This document shows, one piece after another, positions 15,488 to 24,010 of a stretch of 45,374 bases of DNA (position 1 is its first letter; each line of letters starts with the position of its first letter). This stretch comes from Candidatus Aenigmatarchaeota archaeon (GTDB lineage Archaea > Aenigmatarchaeota > Aenigmatarchaeia > CG10238-14), in contig JAHLMN010000010.1 in assembly GCA_018920345.1 (NCBI GenBank), forward strand, positions 1 to 45,374. The letters are read 5' to 3'. The notes beneath the pieces are model-generated. The model ran no database searches, was not told the origin of the DNA, and was given only the letters and a program-made list of their open reading frames with translations. Both the position numbers and the translations under genes were made by a program.

Positions 15488-17194
15488 ATGCATCAGCTAA
15501 TACATAATGGTATACTAGTCCCAAAATATGAACCAAAAGGATTTAAGATAAAGTTTAAAGGAAAGGAAATAAAGCTTACTCCAGAGCAGGAAGAAATGGC
15601 TTTAGCTTGGGTAAAAAAACTAGGTACACCTTATGTTGAAGATCCTGTTTTTGTAAAAAATTTTTTTGATGATTTTTGTAAAGCATTAGGTGTTCAAGGT
15701 AATAAAGAAGATTTTGATTTTTCTGAAATAATAAAGTATGTGAATGAAGAAAAAATGGCTAAAGAAAAAATGAGTAAAGAAGAAAAAAAGGCTTTAGCTG
15801 AGCAAAGAAAAAAAATAAGAGAGCAAAATAAAGAAAAGTATGGTTATGCTATAGTTGACGGTATAAAAGTTGAACTAGGAAATTATATTGCTGAGCCTAG
15901 CAGTATTTTTATGGGAAGAGGAAATCATCCTTTAAGAGGTAAATGGAAGCAAGGACCAAAACAAGAGGATATTATATTAAACTTGTCTCCTGATGCGCCT
16001 AGACCAGAAGGAAATTGGAAAGAAATTGTATGGATGCCTGAATGTATGTGGATTGCTAAATGGGACGATAAATTAACTGGAAAAGAAAAATATGTTTGGC
16101 TTGCTGACACATCTTTTGTAAAACAAAATAGGGAAAAGGAAAAGTTTGACAAGGCAATAGAGCTGGGAAAAAAATATGATTTGTTAATGAAACATATAAA
16201 AGATAACTTGACAGCAGAGGATATGAAAACAAGAAAAATAGCAACTGTATGCTATTTAATAGATGCTGTTAAAATGAGAGTGGGTGATGAAAAGGATAAG
16301 GATGAAGCTGATACTGTGGGTGCTACGACATTAACGACCAAAAATGTCAAAATAAAAGATAACAATATTGTTGTTTTTGATTTTTTAGGAAAAGACTCTG
16401 TTCATTGGCATAAAGAAGTTGAGCTTCCAAACGAAGTTATAAACAATCTTAAAGAGTTTATGGCTAATCCAGGAAAAAAAGGGACTATATTTGCTGGGGT
16501 AAGATCTGAAAATGTTAATGAATTTTTGAGCAGTATTGTTCCTGGTGTAACAGCAAAAGTATTTCGTACATATCATGCTACTAGAACTATAGATGATTAC
16601 TTGTCAAAAGCAAAGGCAAAAGAAGAAGATAGTGATGAATATAAAAAGTATATAGCAACTTTAGCAAATCTTCAAGCGGCAATTGTTTGTAACCATAAAA
16701 GAACTCTACCAAAAACATGGGAAAAATCTTTAAATAAAAAAATTGAAAGTCTAGATAAATTGAAAAAACAAAAAGAAGAAACTAAAAAGAAAATGGAAGA
16801 AAAGATTAAACAAAAGATGGAAAGTTATCAAAAAAGGATTAAAGATGTTGAAGAAAAACTAGTAAAGGCAAAAGAAGCAGGAAAAGAAAAAAATATTAAA
16901 TCACTAGAAGAAAGATTGAAAAAACTTAATAAACAAATGAAGGAAAATAAAGAAAAAATGGAAAAATCACTAAAAGAAAAAATGGAAAAAATACAAGAAA
17001 AAATAGAAGTAATGAAACTAAAAATAGATGTCACAAAACAGACAAGAGACTATAATTTAAATACATCTCTTAAAAGCTATATTGATCCTAGAGTATTTTA
17101 TAGATGGTTTAAAAAAGTAGATTTCGATTGGAAAAAATATTATTCTAAAACTTTGCAAAGAAAATTTTCCTGGATAGAAGAAGAAAAAGAATAG
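15488..17194 (+). CDS. top1: Eukaryote-type DNA topoisomerase IB
   Basis: This enzyme relaxes supercoils through a 3'-phosphotyrosine intermediate. The 568-aa protein has the eukaryotic core (FMGRGNHPLRGKWK, PEDIIL-like EDIILNLSPDAP, EKYVWLA). All five catalytic residues are visible: R264 in KMRVGDEKD, K302 in FDFLGKDS, R360 in KVFRTYH, H403 in CNHKRTLPKTW and Y531 in KSYIDPR. The linker between H403 and Y531 is a highly charged coiled coil of about 125 residues, longer than the roughly 75-residue human linker. It is not the short bacterial/poxvirus form. The ATG at 15488 follows TTTTTAAAC at about -26, fitting a leaderless mRNA. It follows the OB-PCNA pair. Confidence 0.95.
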   Translation: MHQLIHNGILVPKYEPKGFKIKFKGKEIKLTPEQEEMALAWVKKLGTPYVEDPVFVKNFFDDFCKALGVQGNKEDFDFSEIIKYVNEEKMAKEKMSKEEKKALAEQRKKIREQNKEKYGYAIVDGIKVELGNYIAEPSSIFMGRGNHPLRGKWKQGPKQEDIILNLSPDAPRPEGNWKEIVWMPECMWIAKWDDKLTGKEKYVWLADTSFVKQNREKEKFDKAIELGKKYDLLMKHIKDNLTAEDMKTRKIATVCYLIDAVKMRVGDEKDKDEADTVGATTLTTKNVKIKDNNIVVFDFLGKDSVHWHKEVELPNEVINNLKEFMANPGKKGTIFAGVRSENVNEFLSSIVPGVTAKVFRTYHATRTIDDYLSKAKAKEEDSDEYKKYIATLANLQAAIVCNHKRTLPKTWEKSLNKKIESLDKLKKQKEETKKKMEEKIKQKMESYQKRIKDVEEKLVKAKEAGKEKNIKSLEERLKKLNKQMKENKEKMEKSLKEKMEKIQEKIEVMKLKIDVTKQTRDYNLNTSLKSYIDPRVFYRWFKKVDFDWKKYYSKTLQRKFSWIEEEKE

Positions 17195-17224
17195 ATATTT
17201 AATTTTTTGTTTACTAATTATTTC

Positions 17225-17836
17225 ATGAATTTTTTCAAAAAATTAATAGGACAATTATATGATGATGATATTGTTAATGATATTTCTCAAATTAAAAATT
17301 CTGTTAGATCAAGAATAAATAATTTTGCTCAAAGATATTTATCACCAGAATCATATAGAAGATATTTGAATGATGTAAAAAATGTTGTTTATGAAATTTC
17401 TTTTTTGCCATCAAGAATTGAATTTTATTATAATAGAGCAAGAAATTCTTTACAAAAGTTTGTTTCTGGAATATTAGGTTATTATGATTTATTAAGAAAT
17501 AAAATAGTTCTTAACAGTTATTTATCTAAAGATCAATTAGAGCATGTTTTGGCACATGAAAGTGTTCATCTAGCAACAAGAAATTGGGCTTTGGAATATT
17601 TTAAAAGATTTGGTGAAGCTGCTAGACCTATAATAGAAGGTTTTACTGAATTAATAACAAGAGGTCTTGGATATTATAGCAGAGTTTATGATGAATATGT
17701 TAAAGCTGCAGAAAACACATTAAAAAAATTAGGTAGAGATACTAGTCAAACTTTATATGATATAATTAACTTTAGAAAATCTCCTGAAAGTGTTTTATTA
17801 AATTTTTATGGCTCAATGCAATGTTGTTATCGTTAA
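17225..17836 (+). CDS. Predicted zinc metallopeptidase (HExxH)
   Basis: A 203-aa protein with no signal peptide or clear membrane helix. A zincin motif sits in LAHESVHLA (H111, E112, H115). A glutamate in IIEGFTE about 23 residues later (E138) could be the third zinc ligand, as in gluzincins. The N-terminal half is helical. I chose the ATG at 17225 over a TTG at 17207 because TATTTAATTT lies about 26 nt before the ATG. The substrate is unknown. It converges on and overlaps the next gene by 4 nt at the stop codons. Confidence 0.65.
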   Translation: MNFFKKLIGQLYDDDIVNDISQIKNSVRSRINNFAQRYLSPESYRRYLNDVKNVVYEISFLPSRIEFYYNRARNSLQKFVSGILGYYDLLRNKIVLNSYLSKDQLEHVLAHESVHLATRNWALEYFKRFGEAARPIIEGFTELITRGLGYYSRVYDEYVKAAENTLKKLGRDTSQTLYDIINFRKSPESVLLNFYGSMQCCYR

Positions 17837-18279
17837 ACAATATTTATTTTAAGTTTTTTCATATCATCTATAAATAATCTATATGTAGGTAAAACAACAT
17901 TTGTCTTGAATACATCTTCTAATATTGCTATTTCATCAAATGATTGTGCATTCATTATTTTTTCAATTATATTTCTTCCACTCTTTTTCACCAACTCTAC
18001 ATCTTCTGAGAATGTTTTACCATATCTAGATTCAACCAAAGCAATTATTTTATCTATATTATTTATCATAACTGTCTTATAACCATCTAAAAATTTTTGT
18101 TGTGTTCTTATGCTATTTAAATCTCTTTTGAGTGAATTTAGCTTATTAGATAGAGATGGATCTCCTCCTCTTAATAGTGTATTATCACAATAATTCAACA
18201 AAAATTTTCTTGTGTCAAACATTTCTTGTGTTGTTATACAAAGTCCTATTGGTTTTATATCATGCATTGTCAGAGACAT
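17833..18279 (-). CDS. Hypothetical helical protein
   Basis: A 148-aa, mostly alpha-helical cytoplasmic protein with no motif I recognise. It has no signal peptide, no membrane segment and only two cysteines. It is transcribed convergently with the zincin gene (stops overlap by 4 nt) and divergently from the aIF5B gene, sharing a 35-nt AT-rich promoter region. Codon use matches the neighbourhood. Confidence 0.55.
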   Translation of the reverse strand: MSLTMHDIKPIGLCITTQEMFDTRKFLLNYCDNTLLRGGDPSLSNKLNSLKRDLNSIRTQQKFLDGYKTVMINNIDKIIALVESRYGKTFSEDVELVKKSGRNIIEKIMNAQSFDEIAILEDVFKTNVVLPTYRLFIDDMKKLKINIV

Positions 18280-18300
18280 TAATAATATATAACCTTTTAA
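18280..18300. promoter_or_regulatory. Divergent promoter region of aIF5B
   Basis: AATATATAACC and TTTTAAAAAAT lie between the divergent starts at 18279 and 18315. The TATATAA on the plus strand is about 26 nt before the GTG at 18315, which would make the aIF5B transcript leaderless. Confidence 0.4.
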
Positions 18301-18314
18301 AAAATAAATCTATT

Positions 18315-20111
18315 GTGGAAAAAGAGGTGGTTGTATTAGCTAACGAGAAATATATTAGGCAGCCCATTGTGTCGGTCCTCGGACATTAGCCGGCTTAACA
18401 GCAGCTAACCGAAAATGTAGACCATGGGAAGACTTCTTTGTTAGATGCAATTAGAGGTAGTGCTGTTAATGCAGCAGAGCCAGGGCAAATAACACAACAT
18501 ATAGGTGCAAGTTTTGTTCCCGCAAATGTAATAAAAAATGTTTGTGGAAACTTGCTTGAAAAATTAAAGATAGATATAATTATTCCTGGTCTGCTTTTTA
18601 TTGATACGCCTGGTCATGAGGCTTTTATAACTTTAAGAAAAAGAGGTGGGTCGGTTGCTGATCTAGCTGTTCTGGTTGTTGATATAAACGAAGGCTTTCA
18701 ACCACAAACAGATGAATCTTTAGAATTTTTAAAACAATTCAAGACTCCTTTTGTTGTTGCTGCTACTAAAATTGATTTAATATTTGGTTGGCAGAAAAAA
18801 CCTACTACTTGTTTTCAAGATAGTTATGGCTATCAACCAAGAGAAGTTCAAGATGAATTAGAGGCAAAGCTATATTCTTTGGTGGCTCAGCTTTATGAAA
18901 GAGGGTTCGAAGCAGAAAGATTCGATAGAATAACTGATTTTAAAAAACAAGTAGCAATTGTTCCTTGCTCTGGAAGAACAGGGGAAGGTATATCTGAGTT
19001 ACTTGTTATGTTAGCAGGTTTAGCACAAAGGTTTTTGAAAGATAATCTTATTTTATCAGAAAAAGCAAGAGGAAATGTTCTTGAAGTAAAAGAAGTAAAA
19101 GGATTAGGTACAACAATAGATGCAATAATTTATGATGGTGTAATTAGAGTTGGTGATACTCTAGTTGTAGGAAGTAAGAATGGAATAATAATAACAAAAA
19201 TTAAAGCATTGCTAAGACCACCTGAGCTTAAAGAATTAAGAATGGAAAAAAAGTTTGATTATGTGAAAGAGGTTGTTGCAGCTGCTGGAATTAAAATTGC
19301 TGCACCTAATCTTGAAAATGTCATCGCTGGCAGTCCTATTGTTTGTGTAAAGAATGAAGAAGAAATAGAAGAAGCAAAAAGAATAATAGAAGAAGAGACA
19401 GAAAAAATAGAATTTACAAAAGATATAGAAGGTGTTTTAGCAAAAGCTGACACATTAGGTAGTTTAGAGGCTTTAGTAAAAATATTAAATGATAATCAAA
19501 TACCTATTAAAAAAGCTGAAATAGGTCATGTAACAAAACAAGATGTTATAGAAATAGATGTAGTTAAAGATGAGGATAAAAAGGCAATTTTATGCTTTAA
19601 CGTTGATTTGTTAGAAGAAGCAGAATTATTAGCTAAAGAAAAAAAGATACCTGTCTTCAAAAGCAACATAATTTATAGAATAGTTGAAGATTATAAGAAA
19701 TGGAGAGATGATAAGAAAGAGAGAGAAAAGTTAGAAAAATTAGAAAGTGTTATTAGGCCTGCAAAAATAAGAATAATTCCTGGTTTTGTTTTTAGAAATA
19801 GACAGCCTGCTATTGTTGGTGTAGAAGTATTGGCCGGTGTTTTAAAAGTAAATACACCTTTGGCTTTAGAGGATAAAAAAGATGTTGGAAAAGTGAAGCA
19901 AATACAAAAAGAAGGTAAAAATGTCAATCAAATAAAGACAGGTGAGAAAGCAGCTATATCTATGGATGAACCTACTGTAGGAAGGCAAATAAATGAAGGT
20001 GATATTTTGATAAGTGTAATTACTCCACATAATTTGAGAATATTAAATGAAGTCTGGGACAAGTTACAAGACGATGAAAAACAACTTTTAAGAGAGTGGG
20101 GAATGGTTTAA
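18315..20111 (+). CDS. infB: Translation initiation factor aIF5B (IF2-like GTPase), split by a 30-nt intron
   Basis: aIF5B is the GTPase that promotes ribosomal subunit joining and initiator-tRNA binding. The gene is read as join(18315..18384, 18415..20111), giving 588 aa, a normal length for archaea. Unspliced, it stops after 24 codons. After splicing the N-terminus reads IRQPIVSVLGHVDHGKTSLL with an intact G1 loop at residues 23-30. G3 is DTPGHEAF and G4 is ATKIDL (the allowed TKxD form). The beta-barrel domain II, the domain III and a C-terminal domain ending near LREWGMV follow. GTG at 18315 is preferred as leaderless; GTG at 18327 is the alternative. The last 24 nt overlap the convergent Nudix gene. 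Without the intron the gene would look 5'-truncated. Confidence 0.92.
18385..18414 (+). other. Predicted 30-nt bulge-helix-bulge intron in aIF5B mRNA
   Basis: The insertion contains in-frame TAG and TAA and splits codon 24 after its first base. Exon TCGG (18379-18382) pairs with intron CCGA (18409-18412) to form the 4-bp central helix. Bulge 1 is ACA (18383-18385). TTAGC (18386-18390) pairs with GCTAA (18404-18408), directly abutting CCGA. Bulge 2 is AAA (18413-18415). Cutting each bulge as NN|N removes 18385-18414 and restores GHVDHGKT. GGTC (18374-18377) can pair with exon-2 GACC (18420-18423) as a loose outer helix. Within the intron loop GCT/AGC can close a TAAC tetraloop. This matches the relaxed substrate of the archaeal tRNA splicing endonuclease. 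Confidence 0.88.
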
Positions 20112-20513
20112 AAATTTTTTTGCTTTATTTAAAGCAATTTTTTCATCATTAAAAAAGAGCATTTTTTCTGCTTTATCAAATTTAACCCATTTATAATCTA
20201 TTATCTGCTCCTCTTGATCTATTTTTGATAATTTTTGATTTTTATTTGCAAAAACCAAAAAAGTATTGACATTTACTATTTTATTTTCAGGAGTAATATA
20301 TGAGTAATTATAAATTTTGTCCAATATTTGAAATTTTTTCAAACCTGTCTCTTCCTCTATTTCCCTTTTCAATGCGTCTTCATCATTTTCATTATTATTT
20401 TTTCTTCCTTTAACTAAACGCCATAAAAATTTATCGTCATGATAACCTTTTCTTTTTATTATCAAAATCTCTTTTTCCTCATTAAATATTACTGCTTGAA
20501 CACTATCAGTCAA
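20088..20513 (-). CDS. Nudix hydrolase, Ap4A/NTP-pyrophosphatase type
   Basis: A 141-aa protein with a perfect Nudix box pattern (G-x5-E-x7-REIEEETGL) starting at about residue 36. The preceding LWRLVKGRK is similar to diadenosine-tetraphosphatase members. Nudix enzymes cleave nucleoside diphosphates linked to other groups; the exact substrate cannot be told. Its 3' end overlaps the end of aIF5B by 24 nt on the opposite strand. Its start overlaps the phosphoesterase gene by 8 nt, so those two form an operon. Confidence 0.88.
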   Translation of the reverse strand: MTDSVQAVIFNEEKEILIIKRKGYHDDKFLWRLVKGRKNNNENDEDALKREIEEETGLKKFQILDKIYNYSYITPENKIVNVNTFLVFANKNQKLSKIDQEEQIIDYKWVKFDKAEKMLFFNDEKIALNKAKKFLNHSPLS

Positions 20514-21258
20514 AATCCTTCAACCTCCCCAAAAAAGTCCCATCAAGTAAATAAAGTTCACATTTATCTTTATCTATCATTTCATTCATCACAGGGTTTA
20601 TAAATTCTTTTTTTATCTTTGAAACATTTATATTTGAACCACTCAAAAGCTTATTAAAAGCAGGCATAACCAACAATTCAATTCTTCTCGGTTTTACATT
20701 AAATTTTTCTTCTATTTTTTCTTTATTCAATATACATTTTATCCATACAGGCTCTATTATTCTATGACCTAATTTATCAACAAATAAAAGAGTAGGATGA
20801 ATGTGGCTGGTTATTACATATCTGCTTTCAAGTAATTCTTTCTTAGGCCATGCATGACCATGAAAGAAACCATAAATTTTTATTTTAAATCCTTTTGAAT
20901 CATAAACTTCTATATCTTCAGGCAACATATCTTTTAGAAAAGTATCATGGTTACCTAGACAAACAGATATTTTTACTTTATCCTTTAAAGAGTCGAAAAA
21001 TTTTGGTATATCTCTCTCCTCTAAATAGTTTACACCAGGAACTTGATGTTTAACATCACCTAAAATTATTAAATGTTTTGCTTTTGTTTGTTTGAGAAGT
21101 TTGTCTATTTTTTTTAACATTTCTCTTATCTGTGCAGGTATGTTTATGCCGCTCTTACCTAATTCATATTCAAAACCTATATGAAGATCCCCTATAACTA
21201 AAGCATCTATGTCATCAATATACAAAGCTGGCTCATTGAAAACAAATCTTATTGCCAT
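20506..21258 (-). CDS. Archaeal calcineurin-like phosphoesterase (COG1407 type)
   Basis: A 250-aa metallophosphoesterase with the ordered metal-binding motifs GDLHIGFE, GDVKH, GNHD, GFFHGHAWP and SHIHP. The N-terminal EPALYIDDIDALVIGDLHIG and the GHAWP motif are typical of the archaeal family often linked to Lhr-type helicases. The substrate is unknown; a nucleic-acid or nucleotide phosphoester is likely. It is co-transcribed with the Nudix gene and divergent from herA. Confidence 0.88.
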   Translation of the reverse strand: MAIRFVFNEPALYIDDIDALVIGDLHIGFEYELGKSGINIPAQIREMLKKIDKLLKQTKAKHLIILGDVKHQVPGVNYLEERDIPKFFDSLKDKVKISVCLGNHDTFLKDMLPEDIEVYDSKGFKIKIYGFFHGHAWPKKELLESRYVITSHIHPTLLFVDKLGHRIIEPVWIKCILNKEKIEEKFNVKPRRIELLVMPAFNKLLSGSNINVSKIKKEFINPVMNEMIDKDKCELYLLDGTFLGRLKDFD

Positions 21259-21312
21259 ATAAAATTATGCCTGTTTTAATTAATTTATTTGTTTAAGATA
21301 TTAATTATTTTT

Positions 21313-22791
21313 ATGAAAACTTTAGGTACTGTAGTATCAAATGAAAATGGTCCAAACACGCTAGAATTTGATTTTGCAATTAATGACAATTCTGTAAGAA
21401 AAGGTCAATTTGTACAAATAAATGCCGATAGTACAATAATAGCAAGAGTTGATGAAATATATAAAACAAATAGATATTTTTCAAGAGTCGAGTCTGTCAT
21501 AGAATATGAAAGGGGTGGCAATCCTATTAATGAGGCTTTTCCTGTAGATAGATGGGAATATTTAGTTGCTAACTGTAGCATACTTGGTACTTTTAATGAA
21601 GGAAAAATAGATAGATTGACATTTCCTCCGTCACCAGGATCAAAAGTAGTTGAAATTGATGAAAAAATTTTAGAAAAATTTCTTGGTTTTGATCAAAAAG
21701 GTTTATGGTTAGGAAAAATATTTCATCATAATTTAGAAGCAAGAATAAATTTGACGAGACTTTTGCAAAAACATGTAGCAATACTAGCCATGTCAGGAGC
21801 AGGTAAAAGTCATTTAGTCAGTGTAATAATAGAAGAATTATTAGATAGAGAAAATTCTCTAGGTAAACCGGCTATAATAGTTTTAGATCCTCATGGCGAA
21901 TATAAAAAATTCTCCCAAGATTCTTTTTATAGAAAATATACCAAAGTTTTTGATAAAGAAAGTATAAAAATAGGTGTTTCAACTTTAAAGGCCAGTAACT
22001 TTGGAGATTTTTTAGAGCTTTCTAATGCACAAAAAAGAGAATTGAATAAAGTTATACAAAATATGAAAAAAGAAAATTATGATTTAGATGATTTAATAGC
22101 AGAAATAGATGCTAGTGACATAAAAAGTCCTACAAAAGAAAATCTTTCTGGCGCTTTAAGCATGCTTAAGGCGTTTGATTTATTTGATAAATACACAAGA
22201 CCTGCTATTGATTTTTTGGCTAAACCAGGTCAATTAAGTATTTTAGATCTATCTGATTTTATAGAACTAAAAGAAAGACAAATGATTGCTTCTTATTTTT
22301 CTAGAAAATTATTTTTTGAAAGAAGAAATAATCACATTCCACCTTTTTTGCTTGTTATAGAAGAAGCTCATCAGTTTTGTCCTGAAGGAAAAAAAGAAGA
22401 AGCCTTGTCAAGAAGCATAATAGAAACTATAGCTAGAGAAGGAAGAAAGTTTCATGCTTCTTTGATGCTAGTATCGCAAAGACCAATAAGGCTTAGTACA
22501 ACAGTTCTTTCTCAATGTAATACTCATATTGTTTTAAGAGTTACAAATCCTTATGATATTGAACATATAGCTAAAAGTTCTGAAGGTATGAGTGGAGATT
22601 TGATAAAGAGTTTACCTGGATTAAAAACAGGTGAAGCTATTGTTGTTGGAGAGGCAGTTAATTTTCCTATAATGTTAAAAGTAAGGGAAAGAAAATCCAG
22701 AAAATCTGAAATAGAGAAAACATTTGAAGAAGCGATGATTGAATTTAGTTTAAAGAATAAACTAAGTAAAGAAGATTTGGAAAGTTTTTAA
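21313..22791 (+). CDS. herA: DNA double-strand-break repair helicase HerA
   Basis: HerA is a hexameric FtsK-like DNA translocase that works with NurA and Mre11-Rad50 in end resection. From the ATG at 21313 the protein is 492 aa and begins with the typical MKTLGTVVS. A HAS-barrel-like N-terminus is followed by Walker A AMSGAGKSH (about residues 159-167), LDPHGEY, Walker B LLVIEEAHQF (about 345) and the sensor/arginine-finger region EGRKFHASLMLVSQRP. The C-terminal SLPGLKTGEAIVVG is also diagnostic. A TTG at 21289 would add a hydrophobic leader and is unlikely. NurA is not encoded in the window, and Mre11/Rad50 lie 15 kb away. Confidence 0.94.
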   Translation: MKTLGTVVSNENGPNTLEFDFAINDNSVRKGQFVQINADSTIIARVDEIYKTNRYFSRVESVIEYERGGNPINEAFPVDRWEYLVANCSILGTFNEGKIDRLTFPPSPGSKVVEIDEKILEKFLGFDQKGLWLGKIFHHNLEARINLTRLLQKHVAILAMSGAGKSHLVSVIIEELLDRENSLGKPAIIVLDPHGEYKKFSQDSFYRKYTKVFDKESIKIGVSTLKASNFGDFLELSNAQKRELNKVIQNMKKENYDLDDLIAEIDASDIKSPTKENLSGALSMLKAFDLFDKYTRPAIDFLAKPGQLSILDLSDFIELKERQMIASYFSRKLFFERRNNHIPPFLLVIEEAHQFCPEGKKEEALSRSIIETIAREGRKFHASLMLVSQRPIRLSTTVLSQCNTHIVLRVTNPYDIEHIAKSSEGMSGDLIKSLPGLKTGEAIVVGEAVNFPIMLKVRERKSRKSEIEKTFEEAMIEFSLKNKLSKEDLESF

Positions 22792-22817
22792 AAAAAGAAA
22801 AAAAGAAAAAATATAAT
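22792..22817 (-). terminator. T-rich terminator of the pilin gene
   Basis: On the minus strand, just after the pilin stop codon, there are three runs of six or seven T separated by single C residues. Oligo-T tracts without a strong hairpin are the usual archaeal terminators. The plus-strand herA ends here too, but it would see an A-rich tract, which is not a terminator. Confidence 0.5.
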
Positions 22818-23177
22818 TTACCATGTTTTATATAAAGTTCCACTTGCTGGTTTCAATACACCATCTACATCATAGTTTATTGTTACAGAGCAGCTGTTAG
22901 TTGACCATGTGCATATTCCTTGTAAATCAACGAAAATTCTGTCACCTGCTGAATAAGTATTACCATTATATGTGAGGTCTCTACCTGCTATTAAAACTAA
23001 ATGAGTAGCATTATGAGCTGAATAAGTTACATCTCCTGTAAATCCTGTATATGGCACTGTTGATTTCTGTTTAAAGACACCCATTGCATACAATGCTGCT
23101 ATTACTACTACTATTATCAATATGGCCCAGCCATATGTCATCAAGTATTCCATTGCAGCTTGTGCTTTTTTCTTCAT
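22818..23177 (-). CDS. Type IV pilin-like protein (class III signal peptide)
   Basis: A 119-aa candidate pilin. The N-terminus MKKKAQAAMEYLMTYGWAIL is the classic archaeal class III signal. Basic residues precede the cleavage point after KKKAQ or KKKA, then comes a hydrophobic assembly helix to about residue 32. The remaining 85 residues form a small beta-rich head with two cysteines (GICTWSTNSC) that could pair. It has its own promoter (ATTATATATT near 23233) and a GGTGA site before the ATG, suggesting strong expression. It is probably the major pilin of the locus; prepilin peptidase is not in the window. Confidence 0.87.
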   Translation of the reverse strand: MKKKAQAAMEYLMTYGWAILIIVVVIAALYAMGVFKQKSTVPYTGFTGDVTYSAHNATHLVLIAGRDLTYNGNTYSAGDRIFVDLQGICTWSTNSCSVTINYDVDGVLKPASGTLYKTW

Positions 23178-23251
23178 ATATTCACCGATAAAGTATAATT
23201 GGTTTTAATCCTTAATAAATCTTTCAAAAATATATAATAACCTAATAGTAA

Positions 23252-24010
23252 TTACATTATTTCAATCTCTAATTTTTTTTGTTTAAACATTTGTGCTATA
23301 TCTTCAAACCCACTATTTGACCAAAAAGAACTCATATTTTCAAGATATTCTTTTATCTGCATTTTTAAATCTTCATCTAAATTATTATCATCTTTAATTT
23401 TTTTAGAAATTGTATAAAATTCATCTAGATATTGACTAATTTTTATTTTAGCATTAGAAGTTGATAATTTTAGCATTATTTCATAGATTTTTTGTTTATC
23501 ATTCAACAACTCTATTCTTTTATATATTTCACCAATTTTAGCATTCATATTTTTCATTGCTATAGAAATTGTATCCTTTATCTCATTTAAAGAAGTTAAA
23601 GTGTTTTTATTTAAACTAGAATTTTTATTCATATTTATCTTTGATTCTAATAAGACTATTTTGTTTTCAAGTATACCAAATTGCTTTTGATAATTTTGTT
23701 TTAAATTTTGAAAATCATACAACAAAGTAGAAAGGGCTTTTTTTAACTTTTCTTCATTTTCCCCTTTTTCTTTAATCATAACTATTTCGTTATCTTGTCT
23801 TGTTATTTTTTCATTAATCTCAAACAATAGGCGTTGGTTTTTTTCTAAATCTTGAAATAACATATCTAACTTTTCTTTGTTATCTGTTGAAAGAGTATAT
23901 GATGCTTGTGACATGGATATTATTCTCTCCATATCTTTCAAAATTTTGTCATATTTTATTTGTATATCCTCTATTGTTTCTAGCATTGTCTCTAGTATTT
24001 TTCTTTTCAT
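23252..24010 (-). CDS. Cytoplasmic coiled-coil protein 2 of the pilus operon
   Basis: A 252-aa protein, almost all charged coiled coil up to about residue 185. A short predicted globular C-terminus follows (KISQYLDEFYTISKKIKDD...FWSNSGFEDIAQMF). There is no signal peptide, membrane helix or nucleotide-binding motif. Its ATG overlaps the end of the larger coiled-coil gene by 4 nt, so the two are translationally coupled and probably bind each other. Function is unknown; see the pilus finding. Confidence 0.7.
   Translation of the reverse strand: MKRKILETMLETIEDIQIKYDKILKDMERIISMSQASYTLSTDNKEKLDMLFQDLEKNQRLLFEINEKITRQDNEIVMIKEKGENEEKLKKALSTLLYDFQNLKQNYQKQFGILENKIVLLESKINMNKNSSLNKNTLTSLNEIKDTISIAMKNMNAKIGEIYKRIELLNDKQKIYEIMLKLSTSNAKIKISQYLDEFYTISKKIKDDNNLDEDLKMQIKEYLENMSSFWSNSGFEDIAQMFKQKKLEIEIM

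Noticed and set aside
18156-18389. Open frame on the plus strand ending VSVLGH, apparently a 77-aa gene
   Set aside because: Most of it is antisense to the 148-aa hypothetical gene. Its last 24 codons are exon 1 of aIF5B, and the frame ends only because of the intron's TAG.
18385-18414. Insertion read as translational bypassing (hopping) or a frameshift error
   Set aside because: The insert is exactly 30 nt with stop codons and fits the splicing-endonuclease motif in every part; bypass elements need matching take-off and landing codons, which are not evident. An assembly error remains possible but would not create the fold.
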